Under the pieces are notes generated by a model that saw only the letters and a program-made list of their open reading frames with translations, had not been told where the DNA came from and made no database searches. A stretch of 64,000 bases of DNA from Hyaloraphidium curvatum (lineage: Eukaryota > Monoblepharomycota > Hyaloraphidiomycetes > Hyaloraphidiales > Hyaloraphidiaceae), in assembly GCA_025558095.1 (NCBI GenBank), contig JAIVFI010000018.1:434001-498000 (forward strand), written 5' to 3'. The translations under genes and the position numbers were made by a program. Each line of letters opens with the position of its first letter. Position 1 is the first letter of the stretch. Positions 11,939 to 22,544 of the stretch are shown here, piece after piece.

Positions 11939-13748
11939 TCACGTCGGCAGGGTCGGCTTCGCGTTGACGAGCTCATCCTGGTAGCTCCAGCGCCCCTCTG
12001 TGGAGCAGAGAAACGAGTCGTCAGGCTGGCAATGTAGCGGACTGCTCTCCAAGACCCACCTAGCAACCCTTTGGCAGTGTCCTCGAGGACAATCTCGCGC
12101 CTGCTCGCGCAGTAGACGGTCTTGTCGAGCACCTGCTGCCTCAGCTCGGCGATCTTGTCCGCCTCGATCGGCTTCTCCAGGAGCTCCGAAAGCTGCTCCA
12201 CGGCCATCTCCAAATCCCGCTGGTTGTCCTCGAAGAGCTCCGTCGCGTTGTTGCGAACCAGGTAGTACGCAAAGGCGTAGGTCCACTTCATGGTGTTGCG
12301 GCACTGCACCACCACCTCAACGCCCCGCTTGAGGAACTGAACCTCGATCCAGCTGAGCTCCGAGCTGCCCTGGATCTCCTCCATCTTCTTCTCCGTCTTG
12401 GTGTACATCTCCTTGTCCAGGCGCGCCGACTGCTCGTGGTTGGCGTAGCGGTTGTAGTACTGGGACGAAACGGGTCAGAGCTACCAAAGGCCAGCCGAAC
12501 GAGCGACATACGTGGAGGTAACGTTCCAGGGCGGCTCGCGATTTGGCCTGGGCGTCCCGCGCGTCCAGGCTGTTCTTCTCGTCGAAACGGTTGCAGTTGT
12601 ACCACTGCGTCCCGTGCTCCGCCCACGGGCCCGAGCAGACCCAGCAGAACTCGTATTTGCACCTCCTGCAGGTCATGTGGTTGCATCCACCGTTCTGCGG
12701 GACACATCAAGGGTCAACCCCTGCCATCACGCCTATCGACACTTGCATTCCCCACCTTCTCGATGGTCGCGTTGCACTTTGTGCACTCCTTCGTGTTGGC
12801 GCTGATCCAGTTTGCGGTTTCGGAGTCGTCCTGGCACTTCTTCAGCCACTTCTTCACGAGGAAGCACACGCAAGGCTGGTGGTCCGGCAGGCCGCAGCCG
12901 AAGCAGAAACGGTGCCCGCACTTGCAGGTCACGGTGGGCACCACGCTCGTCAGCTGCGCCTGCGGAACGTGGCATTCCACGGCGTATTCGCAGTTCGGGG
13001 CCGGGCACCAGCGGTAAAACTCGTTGTCGTCGACGTAGGTTCGCAAGAGCAGGTTGTGGTACCTGTTGGGGGCGTCAGATCGCCGCTTCGTCCGCCGCGG
13101 GCATTCGACGGCGCACTTTTCCAGCACCCGCGGCTTGACGACCATCTCCACTGTCTTCTCGTCCACGATGAGCTTGCACTTCCCGTGCATGCACTGTATG
13201 CGCCGGCTCTCCCCTTCCTCCGTGATCTTCTGAGTCAGGTAGTGCTCGTAGCAATCCCGGCAGTAGCGGTGCCCGCACGACAGGGCCAAGGACTCCAGTC
13301 CCGGCTCGTCCGCGCAGCAAATGTCGCAGGCAAATCCGGAAACTTTCGTGTACCGCGGCCGTTTTGCGTCGTCGATGATGACCCCGGCCTCCGCGAGGAT
13401 GGCGTCGGGGTCGGCAAAGTACAGGTCCATGAAGCGCTCCTTGTTCCATTTGAAATGCCGGAGCAACGTCGCGGCATGCTCCGGGTTGCACCCCAGCAGG
13501 CCGGAAACCTGGGCGATCTCGGCCTCCTGGCCCGAAACAATGTCCTTGATGCTGTGCACCGTGAACTCGGTCTCGTAGCTCTTCTTCCGGTCCCGGTCCG
13601 CCACCACCGGGCTGAAGACTTCGTCGCTCACGACGTCGTCATCGCTGTCCTCAATCTCCAGCTCTCCGTCGTCCTCCTCGCCGGACATGTCGAAGTCGTC
13701 CGAGCCTTCCGAGTTTGCGAACTCCTGGACATCATCCTCCTCGTCCAT
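11939..13748 (-). CDS. Ariadne-type RBR E3 ubiquitin ligase
   Basis: RBR ligases take ubiquitin from an E2 onto a RING2 cysteine. The acidic N-terminus starts at 13746-13748. A UBA-like segment ([19 protein letters not shown]) is followed by RING1 (CDICC ... [14 protein letters not shown]), the IBR ([19 protein letters not shown]) and RING2 ([10 protein letters not shown], then after an intron [17 protein letters not shown]); the Cys of GGCNHM is the expected catalytic residue. The C-terminal Ariadne domain runs through [20 protein letters not shown] and [19 protein letters not shown]. Four introns restore the family frame, including one inside the RING1-IBR linker (about 54 nt) and one before the terminal [15 protein letters not shown]. 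The Ariadne domain normally autoinhibits the RING2 and couples the enzyme to neddylated cullins. Confidence 0.93.
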
Positions 13749-14108
13749 CGCCTTCCGTTTCTTCCCGGGAGCAGACGTCTCGGCGACGAGACGCGTCCCA
13801 GCGAGAAGCTCGCCGAGGAACGCCGCGCAGGAACGGGGGTCGGGTGCGCGAGAGGGTCACCAGACGCTGGCGCAATGGGACGCGTTCCGGCCGGTTCCGG
13901 AGCAGCCGAAGCCTTCGAAAGCTTTACATCAGCGTTTTAATCAGTCCAGGCGTGGAGATCTCTTACCGGCGCTCGTAGGGAGGGGGCCGGGGTTGGGCTC
14001 TGGGCGGTCGCCTTGGCAGATCGGTTGCATCATCCGTCAACAGGGTGATCCTGTATTCTGTCTCCAGGTATCATTGGTATTGGCACTGCAATCATCTACA
14101 ACGCCACA
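13749..14108. other. Intergenic region between RSE1 stop and the RBR ligase start
   Basis: These 360 bases separate two minus-strand genes, so they hold the upstream region of the RBR ligase and the 3' flank of RSE1. I see no supported coding exon, RNA gene or repeat. Confidence 0.5.
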
Positions 14109-17100
14109 TCAGAAAGCATTCCGGCTCCGGATCTCCTCCAATTTCCGTGCGACCTCAGCAACAGTGCGATCGAGCTGCTCCGCGATCTCATTCTTCTTGT
14201 CCAGCGGGAGAAGGTTGAACTGCTCGCACAGATCACCGTCGACCACGTTGCGCACCGTCACGTAGGAGGATCGGTACGCGATGTGGTTGCGGCCGAGGAG
14301 CGGCGGAGCCGTCACCCGCATGTGCATCTCCAGGTTCTGGAAAAAGTCCACATCCTCCTTCGAAACGAAGGGGACGAGCATACCGATGGAGCCAAAGAAG
14401 GTCGTATACGCCAGCACCTCCCTCGCCCCGGTCGTCAGGGTGGCTTTGCCGATGCTGGTCACCGTGTCGCCCACAAACATCTCGCAGAGGTGCTGGAGCT
14501 GGGGGCAGAACGGTTCAGACACACGTTAGCAAATGTGCTCGCGGCACACACCTTGAACGGTGCGCCTTGCAGGTACGGCTTCTCGTAAATGAGCTTGTTG
14601 CCCGTCGGATCGTCCTCGAGGTCCGTGGACACCTCGGTCGGCAGCCGCACCATCCAGACGTTGCCAAACTTGTCGCCGCCGGCGATCGTGTCGTAGTCCG
14701 TCATGGTCGTGCAGGTTGTCCATCGCGGGATGGTGTCGTCGGCAAAAATGGTGATGCGGTTCTCGTTGTGGTGGTACATGGCAAAGTGCACGGACTCCTG
14801 AATGTCGCCAATGATGATTCGATCGCCCTGGGTGTGGAGATTTACGACGGCCTGCGGAATATGCTGGGCAAGCGCGACGCGGTGAGCGCAAGTCAGACCG
14901 CTTTCGTGAGTGGAATACCTTGTTTTCGCACTTGCGGAGCAACTTCTTCTTGCCCAAATCGTAGATGCGGAGAATCCTGCCCATGCCGACCAGAAGCCGC
15001 CCCTGGAAAGCACAGACGGCGTAGGGAACGTCTTCCAGGGCCGTCGCATGCAGGAGCTCCAGACGCCGGCCCTCGTCAACAATCCTGTACAATCGAATGA
15101 ACCCGCTGGAGCAGGTGCGCGGCGAAAGCACGACATCCTTTCCGGTGCCGACGACGACCAAGGCCTCGGTCGGGTTGGCGGCAAAGACGGCAATCGTCAC
15201 GCTTTCGGGAGGTCAGCGACGTCGGGGGAAGGGCCGGTGCACACCCACCAAAAGGCGGCCTCGTTGTCATCCAGCTCGAGAACGTGGGTGGTTTCGAAAC
15301 CGCTGAACGGATCAAGGAGACGTATGCAAGATCCCCATTTTCCGGCCTCTGCTCGCGGCAGGCCAAACTGCTCTGGAGGGAGTTCGGCGACCGCGTGACC
15401 ATTCCCGTTCCCATTGGCGGCAGAGGGACCTTCCAAAAGCTTCCTCTCCGAAGGGCACCGCGTGTTATGTTCCGCTTCGATGATGACAAACTTGCGAGCC
15501 ACGGGGTGGTAGATGAAACGGCGCGGGGTGTACTTCAGAGGGACCGAGGTCTGGTTGAAAGTGACTCCCAGCTTTTCGACCGTCAGGATCCTGGAGGTGC
15601 GGTCGCGTAAGCCGCGAACCGGGTCCCGAAGCCGAAGGCAGCGCACCTGAGCGTGTTGGCCGAAATGGCCACAATGCCTTCAGGGCATTGTTCCGAACAG
15701 AAGCTGGAACCCCACTCGAGGTGCTCGTACCTGATAACCGAGTGTCAGACCCTGCAACCGCAGAGACACCGCTACCTACGTGAGCGGCACCAGGCGATTC
15801 CGCCCCTGGTATGTGTACGCCAACCACGGTCTGGCGCTGAGCGCAAGCACGGCATTGGATCTTCCCACGCTGACTTTGAAGAGCTTCACCGGCCTGGCTC
15901 CCAGGAAGCGGATCCGGGTGTCAGAGAGCCCCGCGGTGACGGTGTCGACCACAGTGCGGAGGAGAAGACCGTTCTGCAGGCCGATGTAGAGGTAGAGGGT
16001 TGCGGCGTCGGCATATTGTGAGGTGTCGAAGAGATCGGTCAGGAGCAGGGACTCGGGAATCGCGTTAACAGCCTGCGGCCACGTCAGTTCGATCCCGAAA
16101 CAGCCATGCTCGTTCCCACCTGCATGCCAAGAGGCTGCAATGTGGTGTCGGGATCCAGGGATAGAAGGCGGACGGTCATGTCGGTGCACCCGACGGCCTG
16201 GAAACGCCGAGGATGATGAAGCGCCGACGACAGCCCAACCATCAACAAACACTCACCAAGAATCGACTGCGTAGGCGCCCCTGTTCCACCTTGGCAAGTG
16301 CCAAGCAAGTGATTCCAGCGCCTCCAACGTCTCTCCGTTCCTGGAACTCGTTCAGGTGCCCGGCCTGGTCCAGCTCGAAGTAGACAAGCTCGCCGCCTGT
16401 GAGCGCAATGACGACCTGCCGCTCGTTGCAAGCAGCCTTGACAATGTGGCGGCCACCGGGAGTCTTCCACTCGTTCACTCGGCGGTCGCGCCGGATATGG
16501 CGGAGACCCTGGGGATAGATCTGCAGCAAGGCATCGTCCCCAAGCTGAGTGACGGCGAGCGTGGGAGTCGTGCCAAGGAAACCCGTGTCCGTCACTTCCT
16601 CGACCGTTTCTCCAATGGACAGGACGAGCGTGGCGTTCACGAACGAGACGACGATGTAGGAATCGAACTCCTCTGTGCAGGAGGTCAGCTAGCGCCTTCA
16701 ACCCAAAAGCGCGGGCAAAACCAACCCTGGCTCGTAGCTTTCACGGTCCACACAGCGTTGGGATTCCCGGGAAGCTCGCTCACGGCCATCTCCGAAACCT
16801 CCAAGCCGTGCTTGAGCATACGGAACGTGCTCCGCCCACCCTTGCCGCACAGCGCATAGAATTGAGGCGCGTCCTCGTCGGTGAGGTTCAATATCTTGGC
16901 GTCCACCAAAGGGGCGTACGATTCCAGCTCGTCCACCGGAGCCAGGTTACGCAGACCGCGCGGAATGAAAGTCACGGTCCCGAAGTCGAAATCCTCGTCC
17001 ATGTCCTCGTCCTCCACGGGCTGCGGGAACTGGTTGGAGAGATACTCGGTCTGGGAATCGTCGTCGTCTCCGAGGTCCTCGATCTGATACAGAACGCTGG

Positions 17101-18333
17101 AAGCAGCGCGTGAGCGAAGAACGAAACCGGCCACGCAGACCAGGGCCAACTCACTGGTTGCCAAACTCGCTCGCAACAAAGAGAAAGCCCGACTTCAATA
17201 GGCACAGCCCGGCGGAAACAGGCACGGTGTCGTAGTACTTGATGACGACCGTGTCCACACCTCCCGTGGGTCCTTCAGCGCGCGTCGGGAACCGCAGAGT
17301 GATCTTAAAGATGTCGCCATCCTCCGTTTGGGCAAAGATGAAGAACTGGTTCTTCATCTTGTGTGTGACGGCGCTGACGATGAGGCGCCCCGCCGAGGCA
17401 CCCGGCCGCCGAGGAATGGGCACGCGGACCGCGGGAAATCCCTGGTTCCGCCACGTGACGAAGCCCTCGGAACAAACCAGGACGCCGGAAGGCCCGTCCG
17501 TCCCTCCCGGAATCGCGATGAGCATATTCGATCGGGGATCAACGGGGTCGGACCACTTCCGAATAACGTGGTTCAGGCCCAAGTCCAGCTCGTAGAAGAC
17601 GAGCATCTTTTCGGTATTGGCGAAGGCTTCCCCGGTCGGGTCCTGGTCGGACTCGGAGTAGTCCACCTCCAGGGCAGCGAAGAGCGGGTTCTCGAAGCCG
17701 ACATCCACGCCTACAACGTGGTGGCAGATGTTATGGGATTTGTGGGCTTCCAGCGGCGAGGAGATGGTGAGCTTCGCGGCAGCGTCCCGGTTGAGGATGT
17801 AGACGAACTTCTGCTTCTCGATCGCGCCTGCGCGAATGTCAGAGGGACGCCCGCCGGACCTTCAGCGGAAGCCACTCACCGATCAAGACAGCTCGTCCCT
17901 TGGGGTCCGCAGCGAGGTATTCTCCCGGTACGATCCTCCTCACGCCGCTTTTGCCGAACGTCTCCTGGTGCACCTTTTCCAGCGCGTTCTTGGACGCGTT
18001 GTACTCCAGGATCGTGATCCTCCCCGAGTCGGAACCCGCGATGATGTAGTCTGGCGAGCGGCGTGAGATGTGCCACTGCTTCCGAGCGCGTGGAAGCCCA
18101 CCCTTGGTCGAGCCAGTCAGCCGGAAAGCGGCGATGCTGCGCGTTACGCCCATGACATGGTGCGTGAGCAGGCTCTGGACCTTGCCCGTGGTCGCGTCCA
18201 CCCGCAGCAGCTCCAGTATGCTTCCGGCACCCCGCGTGACTAGGATCTCCTGCTGCTTCGAGCCGGAGAAGTTGCCAATGGCAGTCAGGCCGATGCCGGT
18301 CGGCTGCTGCAGCGTCAGGTTGTAGAGGTGCAT
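14109..18333 (-). CDS. RSE1: Splicing factor 3B subunit 3 (Rse1/SAP130)
   Basis: Rse1/SF3B3 is a triple beta-propeller scaffold of the U2 snRNP SF3b complex, related to DDB1 and CPSF160. Start 18331-18333 gives [14 protein letters not shown] and the protein ends [11 protein letters not shown] at 14109, both diagnostic. Conserved blocks throughout include [124 protein letters not shown] and [11 protein letters not shown]. About ten short introns are needed; the first (GTGGGC donor near 18107) joins GSTK to [12 protein letters not shown]. Compared with the human protein, the loop before the last propeller is shorter and Gly/Asn-rich. It is head-to-head with the DHH phosphoesterase gene (226 bases). 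Confidence 0.95.
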
Positions 18334-18559
18334 CGCGACGCCCGGGGAGACTCCAAGGCCCCTAGGGCCGGGCTGGTCGAGCCTCCCTCCTCTGTCGCAC
18401 AGCTGCGACTGGTGAAGGTACCGCAGTCGGGGTTCGTTTGCGACTACTGATCAACCGGAGCAAGCAGCAACAAGTCCACAACACGCAGCAGCCAAGTGGA
18501 TGCTGCTGGCCCGCTTCCTCCTCCCCCGCCCGATTCCACACCTCCGGCCCACGCGTTCC

Positions 18560-19680
18560 ATGTCCAGTCACGTCGATATCTTCAACGGTACGTCATCATG
18601 GACGCGTTCGTAGGCTAGGGGACGCTCAGCGAGATGCCTCCCACAGGCGATGCCGACGGCATCTGCTCGCTGGTACAGATCCGCCTGGCGGAGCCGCTTC
18701 CCGAAGGCAACGGTCCGAACCAGCACAGGATCGTGACCGGGGTGAAGAGGGACATTGAGCTGGTGGAGAAGGCGGCCTTGAAGCCGGGCGACGTCGCGAC
18801 GGTGCTGGACATTTCGATGGACAAGAACAAGAAACCTCTCCTAGAGGCGCTCGCGGCGGGGTGCAGGGTGCTCTACATTGACCACCACTTTGCCGGTCCG
18901 ATCCCGGAGGACCCGAACCTGACGCACCGGATCGACGAGAGCCCGGAATGGAACACGGCTCTGCTCACCAACGCGCACCTCGGGGGAAAGTTCCCGCTGT
19001 GGGCGGCCGTGGGGGCTTTTGGAGACAATGTGCCGGAACCTGCGCGGCGGCTGGCTAAGGAAAACGGGCTGACGGACGAGCAGACGGATCTCCTGGAGAG
19101 GCTGGGGACGTACATGAACTACAACGGATACGGTGCGACCGCGTATGCTCAGCCCGCCAAGGCGCTGACTCGTTCTGCTGCAGGGCCTTCGGAAGATGAC
19201 CTTCACTTTACCCCCGCGGAGCTGTACAGGCTCACGAGCAGGTACAAGAACCCGCTGGAGTTCGTCTCTCGGGAGCCCGAGGTGTTCGCCAAGCTCGAGG
19301 GAGGCTACAACGACGACATGGCCAAGGCATCCAGCCTGCAGCCCGTCAAAGCGACGGCCAGCGCCGCGGTGATAATGCTGCCGGATGAGAAGTGGGCGCG
19401 GCGCGTGTCGGGGGTCTATAGCAACGACCTCGTCAACCTCTATCCGCACCGGGCGCATGCCGTTATCTCGCCGAACCCCAGTGGGGGCTACCTCGTGAGC
19501 GTGCGTGCTCCATTGGACAGGATCAAAACCGCCCCGCCGGCACACGAGCTGGTGAGGAAGTTCCCCACGGGCGGCGGGCGCGCAGCGGCGGCGGGGATCA
19601 ACAACCTGCCGGAGTCGATGCTGGACTCTTTCGTCGACACATTCATCGCCTACTACTCGGAAGACGGGCAGAAAATGTAA
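18560..19680 (+). CDS. DHH-family phosphoesterase-like protein
   Basis: The first exon (ATG 18560) encodes MSSHVDIFN; the 59-nt intron 18588-18646 joins it to GDADGICSLVQIRLAEPLPE, giving the DHH-family N-terminal metal site DxFNGDADG. The second signature is LYIDHHFAG with the DHH triad. A C-terminal DHHA1-like region contains FPTGGGRAAAAGINNLP (GGG/AAG glycines). The product is about 353 residues. The family hydrolyses phosphodiester or phosphoanhydride bonds with Mn2+ (RecJ, NrnA, PPX1 relatives). This version most resembles the bacterial DHH proteins annotated only by domain rather than fungal exopolyphosphatase; that is my recollection of the family, not a search. The substrate is unknown. 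The single early intron argues that the gene is settled in this genome even if acquired. Confidence 0.8.
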
Positions 19681-19754
19681 GATGTAATAACTGACCACAC
19701 CGTGCCGCAAGCGAGCTCTCCATCTGTATACCCGGCCCAGTCCGACCCCGCGCC

Positions 19755-20236
19755 TCAAGCCTTTTTCTTTTCCGGTAGCGGGGTGTACGGCACAGGCTCC
19801 AAAAACGCCATGATGACGTATCCGATGACAACGACGTTTGCCATGAGAGCAGCGGCGAGGGCGGACCAAGAGGTGTTGACTGAGGGCGCCAAAAGGAGGG
19901 AAGTGAGACCAGCTGCCGGCCAAGATCCCAGCGAGATCCCACCGACGTCCGCCTTGTTGTCAAAGATGTTCGCGAGCACCCAGTAATAGGTCAGGATGGG
20001 CAGGCTGAACATGAGGATGGTGAAAATGACCAGCTTGACGATCGTGGATCTGCAGGTGGCCGAATACCGCTTCGCTCAGCACGAAGAGCCTCCATCAGAC
20101 GAAATGAAGCCGACCTGGGAACCTCAGGCCGTCCGGAAGTCCAGTCGTCCTGCCCCCGGCCGGCGACAGGCCGTATCCGCGAAACGTTGTCGGAAGACTT
20201 CCCGAGGATGTCCGCGGTCGCGTTACGCTGGTCCAT
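19755..20236 (-). CDS. VMA21: V-ATPase assembly factor Vma21
   Basis: Vma21 is a two-helix ER membrane chaperone for assembly of the V-ATPase V0 sector. Start 20234-20236 opens a 36-residue polar N-terminus. An intron with a GTCGGC donor joins it to STIVKLVIFTILMFSLPILT (helix 1), followed by YYWVLANIFDNKAD. A 63-nt in-frame intron (GTGGGA...CTCAG) most likely separates this from NTSWSALAAALMANVVVIGY (helix 2) and VIMAFLEP; without that intron the loop would be 21 residues longer. The C-terminus is EKKKA, a KKXX-type dilysine ER-retrieval signal, as in yeast Vma21. It converges on the DHH phosphoesterase gene with 74 bases between stops. Confidence 0.9.
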
Positions 20237-20298
20237 CGCAGCAAAGCAGGAGGTAGGAGGGTGTCGAAAGATCTAGTCTGGATACTCCTTTGCAGGAA

Positions 20299-22476
20299 AT
20301 GGCGACGTTGAGCCTCGTTGGAGCGATCTCGTGCGCGTCGCCCGGCCGGCGGCTCGCTCCTGCACGCGCCTTCCCATCCGTGCCCCTTCGCACCGCGATG
20401 GCGGGACCGCTCGGATTGCCGCCTTTAGTAGCGACGTTTTCGATGCTGCCTCCCGCGTGCCTGGAGCGCGTTTGCGACTTCCTGGACCGCGGCTCGCTCT
20501 CCGCCTGCCTGCTCTCATGCAAGGCCCTCTCGTGGCCCGCAGTGAGGCGTCTCTGGCGCGAACCGCCCGCCCACACGTCATCGCGGGCCCTGTTCCACCT
20601 GGCACGCACGCTGCGGCCGCAAGAGTCGTGTGCGGACCCGCCGAATCGCACGCACTTCGACTACGCTGCGTACGTCCAGGTCCTCAACCTTTCGCGCCGC
20701 TGGATGGAGAAGGAGCACGCATGGATCTTCGACCACATCATCCGCTGTGTCGGCCCGAACCTGCGCTCGTTGTCCATCCGATATGCGATCGCGCGGCGCC
20801 TGCGGAACCGGGGTTTCGAGATCGCCTTTTCGTGCCCCGGCCTGGTCGCCCTGACCATGGACCACGAAGACCCCGCCAACCACAACCTGCTGCCGGAGCC
20901 GATGCCGAATCTGCGCGTTCTGCATCTGCATCGCATTGAGCAGTGCACCAAGACGCTCCTCGTTCGCGCCCTCACCCTCTTTGGCGGCCGCCTCACCGCC
21001 TTCTCCTTCAACTGCTCCGACTTCTCCGAAGTCAACGATGACACGCATCTCGAGGAAGACGAGATCGTTACCATGTCGAACGCGCTTTCCACCGTCACGA
21101 AGCTGCGCCTCTCCCTGCCGACTTTCATGGGCCACGACGATCGCATATACTGGCGCATCTTCGTCTTCGAGACCGTGCGAAAGGCGCAGTTTGAAGAGCT
21201 GGCGCTGCACGACGGGTTCGATCAGGAAGCGGAACCTGCCTTGCCCGACAACCTGAACGAGGAAGACGAGGCCGCTCTGGACTTCCCGGACGACTTTGAC
21301 GAAGAGACCGCCTTCGACTTCAGCCGGATGCAGGACACCGCGAACGGAACCGTCACGCCGTACACGATGCAAGCGCTGCTGCGGCGCTCCGGTGCGGCGC
21401 TGCGCTCTCTCGAGATCAAGTCGGACGGCTTGTCGCCGATGGGCCTCCGGGACCTGCACCTGTGGGCCCCCTGCATTTCGAGGCTTGTGTTGGCTACGAA
21501 CCAGCTGGATGACAACTGGGACACGATTTTCTGCGACGTGATTGCCCTGTTGCGCCGCTTGGATATTCTCAGCCTCTCTGGCTTCCCGGAAGTTTCGGAC
21601 CACACCGTCGTCGAGCTCCTCAAGACGTGCAGGCCACTGTTCAGCCTGGAGCTCCGGATACGCGGCGTGCTGCTCGTGGATCGTTCGCCGCTCGCCGACG
21701 TCATTCTGCACCGTCATGGCCGGACTTTGGAGAGCCTCCGGGGATACGCCGACATGAGTCACGAAGCAATCGGCCGGTTTCTGCACCGGCTGGGCCGCGC
21801 GACTTGGAAGTCGAAAGCCTATGGCCTGCACCCCATGGATCCCCGCATTCAAGTCCCGATCCGCACCGCAATCTCCGAGGTGGTCCTCGACTACACCCAC
21901 GAGTACGAGCGGCATCCACTGCCCGGCTGGATGTGGCGCTTGGCGTCCAGAATCGAAGAGACCCCGGACGTTGGTCCCGAAGACCCTTCTTGCGCGTACG
22001 ACACGATTCACCTCCGCGGGGCGCAGCTGCGCACGATGATGTTTGTCGACAGCATCGAACGGTTCGGCCTGTGGCTCCTGGGCCAGGAGCGGGCCCGTTC
22101 GCTGAGGATGAAGGAGGAGGAGCGGCGGTACAAGGAGATCAAGGCCATGGGACGGGCGGCGGCGGCGGTTGCGGCGGCTGCCCGCGAGGGCGGCAAGAAC
22201 AAGGGCGTCGTCCAAGCCGCGCCCGATGCCGAAAACGACGACGCCGAGACCTCGGATCTGTCCGATCTCGAGGAGGACGTGCAGACGGAGGCAGATTCCG
22301 AGAACATGAGCCTGCAGGCATCCGGCTCGGGTGGCCCTGGCTCAGAGCCGCAGCCTCCGAGTGTTCACTACGATTCCGATGGCCGGGAAATCATGTCGGA
22401 TGCCGACACGGAGGCCGAAGACTGGGAAGGCGAGGCTTCTGCGGAACCCCCGGCCAAAAAGCAGCGCCACGAGTGA
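20299..22476 (+). CDS. Large intronless F-box/LRR-like protein
   Basis: This single open frame of about 725 codons uses ATG 20299; a second ATG at 20398 (MAGPLGLPP) could be the true start. An F-box-like segment, FSMLPPACLERVCDFLDRGS and ACLLSCKALSWPAVRRLW, lies near residue 45-90. It is followed by irregular leucine-rich repeats: PNLRSLSIRY, MPNLRVLHLHRI, KLRLSLPTF, ALRSLEIKSDGLSPMGLRDL, CISRLVLATNQLDD and RRLDILSLSGFPEVSD. The C-terminus is low complexity and acidic (DLSDLEEDVQTEADSE) with a basic KKQRHE end. Such proteins act as substrate receptors for SCF ubiquitin ligases; the target is unknown. The lack of introns contrasts with the neighbouring housekeeping genes. Confidence 0.8.
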   Translation: MATLSLVGAISCASPGRRLAPARAFPSVPLRTAMAGPLGLPPLVATFSMLPPACLERVCDFLDRGSLSACLLSCKALSWPAVRRLWREPPAHTSSRALFHLARTLRPQESCADPPNRTHFDYAAYVQVLNLSRRWMEKEHAWIFDHIIRCVGPNLRSLSIRYAIARRLRNRGFEIAFSCPGLVALTMDHEDPANHNLLPEPMPNLRVLHLHRIEQCTKTLLVRALTLFGGRLTAFSFNCSDFSEVNDDTHLEEDEIVTMSNALSTVTKLRLSLPTFMGHDDRIYWRIFVFETVRKAQFEELALHDGFDQEAEPALPDNLNEEDEAALDFPDDFDEETAFDFSRMQDTANGTVTPYTMQALLRRSGAALRSLEIKSDGLSPMGLRDLHLWAPCISRLVLATNQLDDNWDTIFCDVIALLRRLDILSLSGFPEVSDHTVVELLKTCRPLFSLELRIRGVLLVDRSPLADVILHRHGRTLESLRGYADMSHEAIGRFLHRLGRATWKSKAYGLHPMDPRIQVPIRTAISEVVLDYTHEYERHPLPGWMWRLASRIEETPDVGPEDPSCAYDTIHLRGAQLRTMMFVDSIERFGLWLLGQERARSLRMKEEERRYKEIKAMGRAAAAVAAAAREGGKNKGVVQAAPDAENDDAETSDLSDLEEDVQTEADSENMSLQASGSGGPGSEPQPPSVHYDSDGREIMSDADTEAEDWEGEASAEPPAKKQRHE

Positions 22477-22544
22477 TGTAGTGATATCCCACAACCAGAA
22501 TGTACAAATCGCGCAGCTACCCGCATCAGCAGCGCACGCACACA

